DNA of 64,000 nt, taken from the NCBI GenBank assembly GCA_001632435.1, contig KV424049.1, forward strand, positions 25,914 to 89,913. Direction: 5' to 3'. A model generated the notes under the pieces. It was not told the DNA's origin, made no database searches, and saw only the letters and a program-made list of their open reading frames with translations. Position 1 is the first letter of the stretch, and every line of letters starts with the position of its first letter. The stretch is from Calocera cornea HHB12733. Its lineage: Eukaryota > Basidiomycota > Dacrymycetes > Dacrymycetales > Dacrymycetaceae. Positions 44,070 through 58,903 of the stretch are shown here, piece by piece. A program made the position numbers and the translations under genes.

Positions 44070-45493
44070 GTGAAGAGAAGGGAAAGGGGGGACAAAGACT
44101 GCGTGGGAGGAAACGGTTCAAACGAACAGCCTCGCTTTATATCCAGGCACAATGGGGCGTGTAACGCGTGGGCGCTAAGATGCAGGGCAAGGAAAGCGTC
44201 ACCGCGCGTGGTGAGCACGCCGTAGAAGAGCGGAGGGCGCTTTATAGAGGGTACGGAGAGGCCTCCGGGGTAGCGGACCGTGGCTGATGTAAAAAACGCC
44301 AAAAGCGATCGCCCGAGGAGGTGATTGATGGGCGAATAGTGTAACTGAAGGAGTAAGAAAGCGAATATAAACCCACTATGCGGACAGATCTTGATGGTGA
44401 TGAGAATGGAGTCGGTCAAATGCCCCTGCCGAGGAAGAGGCAGCATGGGCGGGGCTCATCATCCTGCATGTAGCCGGGAGAAGGAGAGGGGGAGAAGGGA
44501 GGAACGAAGGGAGGAACGAAGGGAAGGAGGGCAGCAGACCAGCAGGCAACCGCACGGCTCGTGCTCGGCAGGCGGATCAGTTCCAGGGGCGGGGTGGGAC
44601 AGGGCGTTCGATGATCTTGAGCGAAGAGGGGGCTGTACATACCAATTGTATATGCCTCCGTAAGACCGGGTCCCTTTGCCCTGCGAGCCAAAGTTCTAAT
44701 CTGGGCACCCACCCGGGTTATCTGCCACTCTCCCACAGGTCAATGCCGTGCCTTGGCGGACGGGTCCCACAGGCCTTTGTTAGTGGAGCCGCGCCTCTCC
44801 GTGGGCAGCCCCCTGTGCTCGCAACCCATCATGGAAACTAGAACTCATCGTGTCGTCAAAGGATCGCTTTTTGCAAGGCAACATCCGCCTGCACGCGTGT
44901 CGAGCCCCACTAAGATTTCACAACAACTTACTCGGGTCCCCCTTGATACAAAGGCGAGATTCAACCCAATCTCTTTTGATACACGGAGCCATCTGTGGGA
45001 TCTATCTAGAAGCGTTGCGTTACCGGCGGCTCGCGATTGAGCCATTTTCTTTCAGACCAAGGCTAAAATGCCGGGCGTTCCGGCATTCCATCGGCGAGGA
45101 GCACACGATCGTGGCGACCGCGTTGCATTCTCAGGGATGCAGGAATCTGAAATCATCCGAAATTTGCTCTCTTCTGTTCTGAACACCGCCTCACACGAAA
45201 TCCGTTCTGCCTGCGGCAGTATCCGACAGAAGCAAGAAGACGCTGGAAGAGCGTCGGACCGATGGATGAGATTTGCCCGGTACCGAATGGGGTATGATGT
45301 CAGGAATCAAGTGTTGCAAAGAAACTCAACCTACGATGATGCAAGAAAACGATGAAATGTGCGGGCATAACAACGTGTCACAATCCAAAATTGTCAACCA
45401 CCCCTCGGTCACCAGGCCTAGCTCCTGGGGCCGCACTCCCAAGATACGGCGTCCTCCACACGACGCCCCACTGACTCAGTTGTCCTCCTCTTG
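44070..45493. other. Intergenic region upstream of the GATA gene
   Basis: About 1.4 kb. The first 400 bp reads as promoter and 5' leader of the minus-strand GATA gene, with a GGGAGGAACGAA direct repeat at about 44497-44520. The rest has no supported gene. Confidence 0.4.
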
Positions 45494-47162
45494 TCACCCG
45501 GCACCCTCTCGCTTACCGCGAGGCGCCCCGGCGCTAGGGTAGCCAGCATCAGGACGCTCGGCAGCATTGCTAATCACCTCGTCATCCTCGACATACCCAC
45601 CCGATTGACTCTCCGCTGAAGGGGCCACAGCTGTCGTGCCTGCTGCGGCCGCTGCGCGTTCTCTCGCCCTTCTTCGGCGACGAAGGATACGCTTTCGCTT
45701 TCTGATTGCCTTGCGGAACCTGGCGTCGTCTCCGTAGAAAAGATCGTAGTCGCAAAAAGGGCAGATCCACTCATCCGCAGGTGGCACAGCCGCAGCCGCA
45801 TCGTGGGAAAGATCTGCTGGCTTGCCACGCCGTGGGGGTAACGGTGCTGTGAGGAACTCGATGGGAAGTGGTCCAAAAGCAAGGTTGAGACTTGCCGCAT
45901 TGGCAGCAGCACCAGATGGATGGCTTGTATATGGGAGTCTTGAAGGAACGTAGTTTCGGAAGTGGTGTGGATTTGAGGCATTGGCGATCGCAGAGCGCTT
46001 CTTCTTCTTCGACCCCTTTTGCTTCGACATGCCGGTGACTTCTGGAGACGCTGAAGTCAACGAGGCCGGATTCGAAGATGGCTGCTTGCGAGCCTTCGCG
46101 TCACCCTTGGCACTCTTTGCAGCAGCAGCCTGATGGCTCGCAACCATTGCGGCGAGTTTGGTAGCCTCCTCAGCAGCTTTCGCGGCTTGCCGGCTCAGCT
46201 CGTCTTCAAAAGCGACCTGCAGTTTGTGCATATCCGTGCGGACGGTGGCGTAAAGATCGGAAGCTATATGATATTGTCAGATTGAGGATTGAAGATAAGC
46301 ATCGAGACTTACACGAACTACGACACTGAAACGTGAAGTCCTGGTAAGAAGAAGTCTCTTGATTGGATTCGGGTAATGGCTTGTCCGCGAGCGGCTTGCG
46401 TGTCGACATTGCAATCACTGCTTTCCGTTTCAACGATCGCCATTTGGCCACAGTCCCGTCACTGGCAGGTGCCGGCGCTGAAGGAACGTTCAACTGGGCG
46501 AGTACAATCTCCACAGCAAGAGCCTCGGCATCGCCAGGCTTGTGGGGGATGACGTTCTCTAACTGACGCCTCCGAGCCCTCAATTTCTCCTGAAGACGTT
46601 CTCCAGCCAATGTCGCCCGAGACACCCGAGCGCGGGAAACTGTTGCCTCCTTCTGGACAGAACCCTCCTGTGGAGCCGTCCCATCTACTGCACCACCCGC
46701 CCTAGTATCGATCCCTCCAGACATAGAAGGCGATAAGTTATCGAGCCGCCTCGCACCGGGAACCTTTCGCTTCTTCGAGTTCGCTGGGTTCTGCAGATGA
46801 TCCACGTAGTCGCCTTCGCCCCTGTCTTCGTCCTCCTCGGTGCCATTGGAAGCGATAGCCTGGGCTCGTGCGGGCGCTGACGGCTCCTCCGTATGCTCAG
46901 CGATTTCAGGCTGGATGCCTTGAAAGAGGGGGAAGTATGCATCGGCTGAGGCAGGATCGATGTTCGAGGCGCTGAACATGGAAGGGAGCGATTCCATGAA
47001 GGCAGCATCCATGGGCAGATGCTGCAGGTCCTCGTACAGCTCCTCCGGGAAGTCTGTAAAGTCGAGTTGAGCCCGCTTGCGCTTGGGTAACGGTCGAATG
47101 GGTCGATAGGCAGAGAAATCGCCCATGTCCAATGAGGAGGGAGCCATCGACTCGTAAGCCAT
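45494..47162 (-). CDS. Conserved fungal protein of unknown function, likely nuclear
   Basis: Two exons, 47162-46313 and 46263-45494, join in phase across a 49 bp intron to 539 residues. The N-terminal half has a PLPKRKRAQLDF basic cluster, an acidic middle and several KKRK-like nuclear localisation signals. A helical region spans the intron (SSDLYATVRTDMHKLQVAFEDELSRQ). Near residue 451 is a compact EWICPFCDYDLFYGDD motif followed immediately by a long arginine-rich helix (RKAIRKRKRILRRRRRARERA). The CPFC pair looks like half of a zinc-binding site, with no second pair nearby, so it may dimerise or be a structural remnant. I do not recognise a named family, although the CPFC-YDLF block feels conserved across agarics. 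Nuclear location and nucleic-acid binding are inference. Confidence 0.65.
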
Positions 47163-47976
47163 TATGGCTGACGGATTTTCGTCGTCTGGGTACGGAAGAA
47201 ATTCAGGGGTGAGAAAGGCGATTTACAGGGCCAAAAAGACCGCAAATGAGGTATACTGACATGGTCGGCGTCCTGGTATCGTGTAGTACAGTCAAAGAAA
47301 GAGCGGCGGGTTCACCTTAGATGGTGATAAAGGAGAGGAAACGCTGAGGAGTCCTCATGGACACGTTGTGTGATTGCTGACGGGGCACGGAGGCAACTAC
47401 CTAGGTGCGCCCAATCCCAGCCCACGTAAGCCTATCACAGAGATTTGGACCAAGTTAGTCTAAATCTAATTCCTCTGTTCCTTGTATTACCATTCACGTC
47501 GGGCAGCGGTAAGGACACACACTTATGCATTGCAAGAGAGAACAAAAACTAGGATACAGTGATGTGGTGAATGCTCTATAACAGGTCATTGATGCTCTTG
47601 ATATAATGTCAGTCTCGTCAAAATGCAAGCATGCAGGGAAGGGAAGTGACGTCTAATCGAGTGAAGGCTGTAATTCCTTCTCTAGGCCCCCTCCGCCGCA
47701 CACTCTATCACAGTTAAGCCAGCCAGGTTCCCACGCCCCAGCGCACCGGTCTAGTGGATAAGATTGGTCGATGAGGAATGAGATATGCGTCGTTGGTATA
47801 ACGTTGGGACGAGACACTGAGAGCATGCACCAAAACCCGAGAGGAGATCCGAAATCACGGCATCCAGGCATGAGAGAAAAGTTGGAGGGGTCGTAGGTCG
47901 ATGAACGAAGTCAAGGCGAAACAAAGGGTGCATGTGTGGTCGATTGCAGGTGTCGCGCAGCATTTTGTGGGGTGCT
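47163..47976. other. Intergenic region between the unknown gene and DED1
   Basis: About 0.8 kb: promoter of the minus-strand unknown gene on its right-to-left start, then DED1 3' sequence. No supported frame. Confidence 0.4.
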
Positions 47977-50078
<2,102 letters not shown>

Positions 50079-50520
50079 ACTCGATTAAGAAGAATATGAA
50101 GAATGAAAGTCTAGTTTGGTATGAGGATAAGTTGGTTGTTGGGAAGAGAGGGGTGTGGTGGGGGGTGAGTAGGGTGCTTGTTAAATGGGAACCCGCACCG
50201 CATCGCCCGCTAACTTTTTGAGATGCCTTCGGCACCGGCATCCCCCGGAAAATCTGCCTCCCCACCAATCGGCTAGACCCATTTTTTCCCCGTTCAGGGC
50301 CGGCTCCACCTCTTCGTCCACGCCACTTTAACCGAACGTTGTCACGATTAGTCATCGCTCACACATTCCAGGCGCTACCAGCGGACTCTACAGTAATAAA
50401 ATTCGGACAACAGGTTGTATACATTCGATATACACAATCCATAGGGTAATAATCAAGTGAGTGAGGGTATTCACGATATTTCCAAATCGGGCCCGAAACA
50501 CCCGACACGTGGCTCTTCAT
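50079..50520. promoter_or_regulatory. DED1 promoter and leader
   Basis: 442 bp between the DED1 ATG and the stop of the upstream gene on the same strand. It is AT-richer than the coding regions, with CCCCCACCACACCCC-type pyrimidine sequence on the minus strand near 50150. Confidence 0.4.
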
Positions 50521-52496
50521 TCATAAACGAGCGGCTTGGCGCAGAGCCGCAACGAAGACTTCCTTGTCTTGCTGAGAATCGCAATAGAAGTACGCAGGTT
50601 CCGGTCCCTTGAAGTCTACCCTGAGAGAATGAGGAAGCTGTAGCTCATCTCTTGCATCCGCGATGTCTTCAATGTTGTCAGTGGACATAGCTCCAATGGG
50701 TTTCGTAGTTTCCTGAAAACTCGCAGTCAGCTTCGAAGGGATGTAGTATTCAGAACCTCAGAACTCACCTCGGCATTCTTGAAGAGCAGTAAGCAATCAG
50801 GGCGCAATTCAAAATATCGACGTCGCCAGATAACACCCACTTGATGCGTTGCCCATCCCGTCAACATGACTTTACCAGCAACCTGCAATTGCTTGAACTT
50901 TCCCTGCAATGCCGTTCGCTCCGCCGTCCACCGTTCCCTCTGGGCTCTCTTGTCATCCTCAGCTTGTTTCCGTCTTTGCTCCGCTTCTTGGAGCTGACAC
51001 TGTCGGCGGTACTCCTCTTCCTGCCGCTCCCTCTCTCGAGTAGATTGCCTCTGTGCCTCTTCAGCATTCTTTCTTGCCTCGGCAGCTCGCCTGGCTTCCT
51101 CCATCTTGAGCCTTTGTTCAGCTTCCAGGCGACGAGCTCTCTCCAGCTCCATCCTTCTCTGTTCCTCTGCACCTATGTGGGCCTTGTCTCTCAGCTCGTT
51201 CTCCCTCTTCACCCTTTCCATTTCGGCATACGCGACAGGATCGATACGGGTTGGCACTTGTGCGCTGTGAGGGCTGATAGCAGCCTGATCTTCAGCTTGC
51301 CACTTGGCTCTTGATATCGCAGCTTGGAGTTGGGCTTCCGTTTGGGGTGGTGCGACGCGCAAGTTGTTGTTCGAGTGTGATTGCAGGGCTTGCGGTACTC
51401 GAGCGACAAGCCGGCTACCGTCTGAAGGCCCGGAGTACATATCGTTGGGCAGAATGGGAGAAGAAGCTTGAGGGGTGCCCTGGCGCTGATAAGGCAGACC
51501 ATTACTAGTGATATTCGTCCCTGTGGAAGCTGGAGTAGACGAGCGCCGTCTCACAAACTCGGGCTTAGGCGGTAGCGGTGGTGCTTCGTCTTCCACTACC
51601 GTCGCCTCACTGGCCTCAGACGGGGGAGCCAATGATGAGGTTACCGCATTCGGAGAGTTTCCTGGCACGTTACGCGGTTGAGCAGGAGATTCATTACGAG
51701 GAGGTTGGTTGTGTGCGGCAGCCGTAGTCGATTGCTGGATGGACGAAGTCCGAGAGTCGCTCGACATTCTGTGATCTGCCCGCGGATCGAAGGAGCTCGG
51801 CGGCTGGTCGGCGGAGGTCAACACTCTAGACTCTTGCACAGGAGACTGATGGTCAGATGATGTAGTGGACATGTGTGGAGCGGAGGGTGGTGGGGTTGGA
51901 GGCATGGCGTCGGACCGTCTCGGGCTCTTGCCATGTATGGTAGCCTTGGCAAGGTCCGCAAGACTGAGTCCCAATTTCTCTCGCACATCGTCTTCCTCGA
52001 CCTGAGATTTCCTGGAAGCTGTAAGCACGGAATCGTGTGCCTAAAGTACGTTGAGCTCATGACAGTTTGTAAACATCTATTGGACATACACACCTTGAAT
52101 GTGTTGCCGACGGCCCGCGAATGAACGAGGGCTCGCGCTGTGTTGCAGTGAGTAACAGCCTTGAGGAGTTGCAATGAAGCTCACCTCGCTTAACTCCGCT
52201 GACATTGTCGGGCATATACACGAGCAACAGAATCCTCCCGTCGACATTAAGCAACCCAAAGAGCACCTCTTCTCCTAAATGGCTGCGCAGTTCCTCGAGA
52301 CCACGGGACCCTGTGTCGTACAGGGTCAGCTTATTGTTCGTGTCGCCATAGCCCATAAGCAGCCTATCAAACGACAATCCGTCAGAGGGGTCCACAGCAC
52401 CAGGACGTGACGTGACACGTACCAATCAGTAGCCGCCTCGCCGATGACTTCGTTATACGCGGCCGGAATGCTCGGATCGGAGATGTCGACGGACAT
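50521..52496 (-). CDS. ADF-H / coiled-coil / PH domain protein (drebrin-like)
   Basis: ATG at 52496 starts MSVDISDPSIPAAYNEVIGE, the first helix of an ADF-homology domain; further exons give DWLLMGYGDTNNKLTLYD, GLEELRSHLGEEVLFGLLNVD, ILLLVYMPDNVSGVKRARALVHSRA and SRKSQVEEDDVREKLGL, completing a drebrin/Abp1-type ADF-H fold (no severing-type N terminus). A Ser/Pro-rich linker follows, then about 130 residues of Glu/Arg/Gln coiled coil, and finally a PH domain beginning KVMLTGWATHQVGVIWRRRYFEL and ending in AYFYCDSQQDKEVFVAALRQAARL, with TGA at 50521-50523. It should sit on actin patches or the cortex, linking filaments to phosphoinositides. An SH3 domain, as in yeast Abp1, is absent. Confidence 0.8.
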
Positions 52497-54901
52497 GCCG
52501 GGATGGATTATATGGTCGAAGTTCGCAGATGGTGGGTTGAATTAGGGAGCACCGTGGTACAGCGTCGGGTTCTTCTTGTCACAACAATGGCTGTGCCAAC
52601 GGAGCATAGAGAGTATATGGAAAGAGTGAGCGAACTGCGAATTGACGTGGGTCCACCAGAGCTGGACCCCTCTTCGCCGTCCTTCCGTTTCACGTGTCGC
52701 GCTATCAGGGTTCTGGCCAGGTCCCGTCGTCGCGTTCTGCCTCCATCGCAGCTGCGCCGTTCAGTACGCGACGCCATGTCTACGCGTACCGCCTTCAGTT
52801 TACCTCGCACGGACCACCGCCTTGAGAATGGAAATTGATCTTCTGAGCCGAATTTAAAAGCGGTGGTGTCCAAGCCTCTGAACACGTTGAACTTCCTGAC
52901 TCCATGCAACAAACTCTCTCCGGCGACTTCATTCATTGAGGTCCTGACTTGGAGGGACCGAGATCCATGGAGCGCTTTCATTGCGGCCCGCGCACCGATC
53001 TGTTGCAGTCTTCAGAAGGCATCGACCACATGTTTCCCAAAGATTCGTTCCCGGAAATTCCAGCGTCATACAGCGCACAACCAGATTCCTGCAGAGACCG
53101 GTAGGCAGGCGTTGCGGCCACATTTTCAGACCGCCTTCGAGAAACAGGAGATCAAATAGTGCACAGATATGAGGGTGCTCACTATAGGCAAAATGTGGCC
53201 GCAGTGCATTCGCAAATAACTTCCATTGCCCGGCTTCACGCTCCATCAGATGGTGGCAACGAGATTCTGGGAAGGCGCGCTCTTCCTCCTTCTGATCTCG
53301 ATCGTGTCCAGGCCGTGGAAGTATCGCATGGCGGGAGGATTAACTGAGATCCATCGGCGGCCAGGTTTCCAAACACCGGGACGGGCACCCTTGCCACCGC
53401 ATGAAGGTCGACGTCAACGTATTCTCGTATCTTGAGTATTCAATGGACTTAGATGGACAATTCTGTGAGCCAGAGGAATGTGAAGAGGTCTCTGGAAGCT
53501 AGTCAGGGCAGAGGTAGATAGTCCCGATCTTTGGAGTGAGGACTGCAGTTTTCGTGGGCGTATCCGAGAAAAGGGGTATTCACGGAAACCCCATCCTCAC
53601 ATCCGGCACTGAGTGAAAGAATTTTACCCTAATTCCAGTCGCAAATCTCCTCAACAAGGCCGTTCTCCGAGCACAGATTCGAAATGACTGGCCCGTTGTT
53701 CCATTGATCACGGAGGAGAGGAACGCATGCCCTTTACACACTAGTGCCTGAGCGCGGCCCGCCTTGCCGCCCGCGTGGTGAGCGAGGGAAGAGATGGCCA
53801 TTGTAAATGGCCTGCGTGCCCCTCTTACAGCAGATTCTGGAAGACGACAGTCATAGGAGAAGCCAACCGCCCATCGCTAAGATCTGAGCATCCCTCTAAC
53901 TAGCGTCTCAGGTCGGCCAAGTGACCACATTTGGTTGCACAACACCAGACATTGGGTGGTGCCATAGACACGAGGAAGCCGAGAAGAGGCACGGCCCATT
54001 GTAGTTCGCTACATCCGCGGCTGTCAAGTAGATGCGGGAACACCGGGAAGAATGGTCAAGCAGACGGGTGATTGTATAGCACTTTGTCGCCCATCACCTC
54101 ATGGGCAGTGGATTAGTGAGCCTTGAAACCAATTTCAGCCAAAGCCCAAATGTGTTGAACGACTTTGGAGACATCTTCGAAGCCACAAGTGGGCAACAGG
54201 AAGTTCAGAATTGGTCAAGAGGCAAGACAACTGGATGTAATAAGAGACGCCATAACGTAACGTAGTCGACGATGGGAAGGTATCGGTGGCACCAGCAGGC
54301 GCAGAATCCAAGCTCAAGCCGCCAGAAGGACCGCCTCTGTTTGCAACCACAGGGGCACTGATCCTTGGGCCATTCTGGTTTGGGGGGCGATCGTGGAGAT
54401 CGGCGATGCATTATGAGCGTCATCTTGGCAACTTTGTATGGTTGAATTGATGGGACAAAAGCCAATGCTACCGGTTTTCATATCTTACGCTGCAGCGGAA
54501 GCTTCGGCCCTGCAGCAGTTGAGCCCAACCGGCCTTATGCTCCAGCGGTAGACCATGCCTCCGCGTTGTGCCATCCACCCTCCATCTGCTGCAGCATGTT
54601 GCTCCGCTTGGCCCAGACCCTCCCAAGCTCATCGCCACCGTGGGCGAGACCCAGACCTACCAGCAGCGCGGGTTTTGCCAAGTCCCTCGCCATTATCGGG
54701 GTCCTCGCAGTGATATGGCTCACCCGTCGGCTCTCCCTCCTTTGCATCCACTGTTCCCTCTGTCTAATTTCTTTATTAGACTGACTGAGTCTCTCTTCAT
54801 GGCGTTTCTGGCATCTCTTCCCAGATCTCCGATCCGTGCCTCCCCTCCCCCGCCCCTTATATCTGTCTTTCTGTTGCTTGCGTCGTTCCCTATACAGGTC
54901 G
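52497..54901. other. Long region with no supported gene
   Basis: About 2.4 kb. The first few hundred bases are the promoter of the ADF-H/PH gene. Short frames exist on both strands (for example an ATG-started 105-codon minus frame at 52929-53246), but none has recognisable domains, codon bias or splice partners. It may hold a small unrecognised gene or long untranslated regions; I cannot decide by eye. Confidence 0.35.
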
Positions 54902-57900
54902 ATGCCTTCCCCCCCGCTCTCTGGTCCGTGCTGGGTCAGGCCTGCTGCCGGTGCACCTCCCTGCCATTGTCAGCTGTTCCGTTGGCCCTTCGGAACGCAC
55001 GGCACCCTCACCGAATACGGACACCCCCCTGAAATAGCCCTTTGTCGATGCGGACATCAATTCGTCGACCATTACCCCTATGAGCAAGATCCGCTTCAGC
55101 CGACTGCTCCCCCTCAACCAGTACCTCGGGACACGGTACCTTCACCGGAAACGCCGCTGCCCGCTGTTCCGGAGTTTGTCTCCCGCGCGAATCTTCTGCG
55201 TTCCCGACCGCCCTCTGTTGGGTTGCGTACTGGGGTTATGGATATTGTATCCCCCCTCCCCGGATCTCCCCAAGCCGCTCAGCGGGTTTCGCACTCTGGT
55301 ATCTCACCTATACGTTTGGTCAACGTGTCAAGCTCTGCGGCGACTGCCGCTGCGAACAGGGAGCGCGCTGCGGCCAGTCTCCGAAATTTCCCTCAAACTG
55401 CTGAATCTCAGTTCATCCAAGAAACCCGGAAGCGCCGTCGTCGCAACTCTCCCGAGGCTAACCCCGTGCGACTCTTTACGTTTGTCCTTCGCTTGTATCC
55501 TCCCGCGGCGCGTGATACGGCTAGGGTGAGTTGCGTTGTCACAACCTCTCCCACCAACTCACCGTCGTCAATAGCTCAATCTTGCGTATCGTCTGGCAGA
55601 AGACCAATGGTTCCAACTGTGTGTCAACCTCGTTCGATCCCCTTTTCTTTTGCTCAGCGTTGTGCAGGTGCCACCGCTATTCTCTCATCATCCGTCGCTC
55701 GCTCCCTGCCAACGCCCGCCTAACCGCGCTACCCGCCCTCTTGCAACCCGAACTCGACGCGTTTCATTTCCCCCCGCCCACAACTCCGTATCAGCATCGC
55801 AATTCCTCGTATCCTGATCTTCCCTTTCTTCTTGCGAAGACGCGGGGAGGGGGCAAGACGATAGCCCTGCTACAGATCGAGAGCCGCCCCACCCTAGATT
55901 TGGGCACCATCTGGAAGGAATGCGGCGGTCGCGGGCCTAATGACGCGCCGATCGTGCATATAGGTAAGTCCCCTGACCCAATTCGCACTCCAGTTCCTCA
56001 TCCTCTCGACAGTCCCTCGCAATGGCCCTTTGATGGTCATCCAGCATGGCATTGTGCAGGAGCCATCGTACCCTTTATTGCAAGCCATGCGTACGGATAA
56101 GGTTATAGCCCTCAGCGAGGAGTCTCCAGACCAACATCCCCTGGTTCGTGACCTGGACCTCCTCCTGTATTCTGCCGTTCTCATCCCACGTTTCTTTATT
56201 GTCAATCCAGGATGTAACTCCTACTGCTACCCTACCCGGTCAACCTGCCCACCTGCCTCTATCGCACCCACTCCCTCGCACCCGGCCGCTCTCCACCACC
56301 CCTGTCCCTCCCCCGCGCTCGCCGACTCAAGATACCGCGAGCCCGGATTTCAGTGATGCATCGGTATCCGCTCCTTTACCGCTCAGTGCTGCCCAGGAAG
56401 ATATCGTACTCTCACTTCATCCTACCATTCGAAGGAGCTTGAGTCACGTCACCGCCCCTCCATCGTTACTTCGGTTGGATGCCGATTTGGCTTCTCCTAC
56501 GCCCACTAACCCCCCAACCACGCACGATGATTGCTTCGGCCCAGTCTTGTCCATCGGACCCCCCAGTTCACCACCGTCCGTTTCCCCTGTCGCTGGACCT
56601 TCCCATGCAGCCACACACGATATCGGACCGCAGCCGTCTATCCTCCCATCTTTGCCAAACTCTCATGCGACTGACGAGAGTTTGACATCACGCACCGAAC
56701 CAAGTACTACGACCACTATCACACGTCCTTCCTCATTCGCCTCACTGCCCTTCAACCGTCACCATCCACTTCCGGGTGTAAGCGTTCGAAGTAGTGTCCA
56801 AGGACCAGTCCACAACACTGAACCCCTGCCACCCTCCCGCACGCGCCCTTTTCCCATGGCTTTGCCTAATCATTCGGTCTTGTCACGGCCACGCCTAAAC
56901 CCCGACGAGGCTATTCAACTGCCTCATCTCGATATCCCGTCCCCTTCTCGCCCCCAATGCCGCACTTTCTACTCCTTCTTGGCGGAGCTACGGCGTGCCG
57001 TGCATGCTGGAGTCAGGGGCACCACCCCAATCGTTGCGGTGGACATCGAAGATGCTGCTAAGCAAATGGAGAAATGGCTTGTGGAAGCAGTACGGCCTGT
57101 CGTATGTGAAGACTGTCCGACGGCCACTTCAAACCAACTCAAAGCCTTGCTGTCCTTGAGTCACTGGATTCACGTGTAAGTTGTTCCCGCCCTTCATTGC
57201 TCCGCATCTACTTAACGTTTTGGAAGGGGCTCGGACCGTAGTGCTGGCGTTGGAACATCTTCTGATGTTCTGACCACTGTACTACATCGCCTCAAGGACC
57301 GAGGCGCTCTCGTCCCTGTCGGCATGCACGGATTATACACTATTCGTCTTCGGGAGTACGAAACCAACGCGCCCGTCGGCGCTCTAGGGGTGGATGAGAA
57401 GTTAGAGTGTGCGATGATCGGCGCTCTCCATCTCGCCTTTTGGTTTCTCGTCGGCCATGGACCCCCGTTAATCTCCCCCCTCCTGGTCGAGCGTGTTGTC
57501 TGTGGTCGCAATTCCGACACCCTGCTGGAACGCTACGAGCCCGAGGTCTTCCAATGCTTGTCGAATTGGACAGAGCTTGGACCCGCCGGTGTGCTCCTTC
57601 CTCCCCACATTGCACTCGTATGTGTTGCATCCAGTTAGCCATTACTATACTATCAATGGGCGCTGACGCTGAGCTTCAGGAGAAATACCACCCGCAATAT
57701 CACTTGGCTCGATATGTCCACCAAGTCATCGGGCTCTCTGTAAGCTCCTTTCTCCCCGTGCTGCGCCTTATACTCACCCACCTGCCATCCAGCCCTCCCA
57801 CTTTCGAGCAGCGCGTGATGCTGATCTCCATCATCGCTGGTATAATCACCTGCGCTCTTACGCGTCGTTATGCTGTCCATCGTCCCAAGAGCCCGCGGAG

Positions 57901-58601
57901 CTAGAGTGGCTACGCAAAGGCATGAACTTCCGTATCGACAATCACACCACCTTCCTCGAAGTATAACCTTTCTCCACTCCCCTCTGCTTGTTGTTCACAT
58001 CCCCTTCTCAGGCCCTCCAATCCGGCTGGTACCATGCTGGCGTCTGCGGCTTCATCAAAGATCTTTGGAGCGCCACTGTCATCGACTCGCCGGATCAGGT
58101 CATCCAGCGCATCACATGGCAAGCGCACATCCAAGTGTCCTCTCATTTCCAAACACAGTTCCGCACGGCGCTGGAGGGTTTTCTGCGTGGGGTTGGTCTG
58201 CCCGAGCAACTGCATATTGCAATGGACACTGGTCGATTCCGCTGGCATCCAGCGCTCACCCCGCATGATGCCCAGCATCCAGCGTTTCGTGCTCGTCGCT
58301 TTTGGCTTATCGCCACGGGCATGGAACACCTCCCAGACTTGTCTTCCAGTCGATCTCAGCTAACGGTATGTTTCCAATCACAGGTCCAGGTTTTCTTTAA
58401 CTGATTCCCGATGAGATCCGTTGGGATCCTAATGCCCTCGGCATCCAATACGCAACGTGTGGCCCGGACCTAACCCTTCCAGTGGTGGTTGATGCCGCAG
58501 ATGGCCGGTCAATGGGGGACTACGGGCTTGGTTTGGACTTCGATACCATGATGTTCAAGGAGATTGCCGGTCATGATTGCCGTGATCATACCAGTCGATG
58601 A
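54902..58601 (+). CDS. Large agaricomycete protein with divergent HECT-like C terminus
   Basis: Read as one multi-exon gene. ATG 54902 begins MPSPPLSGPCW; within 60 residues lies a Cys/His cluster (CHCQLF ... LCRCGHQFVDH) that could bind zinc. A disordered Pro/Ser region follows, then a folded block (FLLAKTRGGGKTIALLQIES ... WKECGGRG) and MVIQHGIVQEPSYPLL. After a second long Pro/Ser linker, exons from 56900 to the end hold helices resembling a HECT N-lobe, and the last exons contain QFRTALEGFLRGVGLPEQL, RARRFWLIATGMEHLPDL and, after a 53 bp intron, ATCGPDLTLPVVV. The order gF..gl.lp.l, F..aTG...LP and TC..xLxLP matches the C-lobe of HECT ubiquitin ligases; the putative catalytic cysteine is codon 58458-58460. 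The stop TGA is at 58599-58601. Exon borders in 55500-56300 are uncertain. Function is inference. Confidence 0.55.
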
Positions 58602-58903
58602 CATGCTACACCTTGTACGATGCTACTGCATCCATAATATACTTCGCACCTCATCAGTCCTCGCTAGCTCTCTCATCTTCACATACATGCATTTCCACAG
58701 GCACAGAGTACATTGCATCATTAGTCGGTATAGCACGGGTATTGTTACAGAGACAGAACAGATGTCCACGAGGACCCCTCGCCGCCACAACGACTACTCG
58801 CGCCCCCAAACCTCTCCTCCGCTGACCCGATCTCCCTCCCCCTCCCTCCTCTCCCTCCCCTTTCTGCCTTCTCCACCCAGCAGCCCCCTTGCCGCGCCGC
58901 CAC

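Noticed and set aside
47746..47800. TCTAGTGGAT string suggesting a tRNA D-arm
   Set aside because: No anticodon or T-arm can be folded around it.
52929..53246. ATG-started 105-codon minus frame
   Set aside because: No recognisable domain or splice context; may be chance. Kept only as a note in the intergenic entry.
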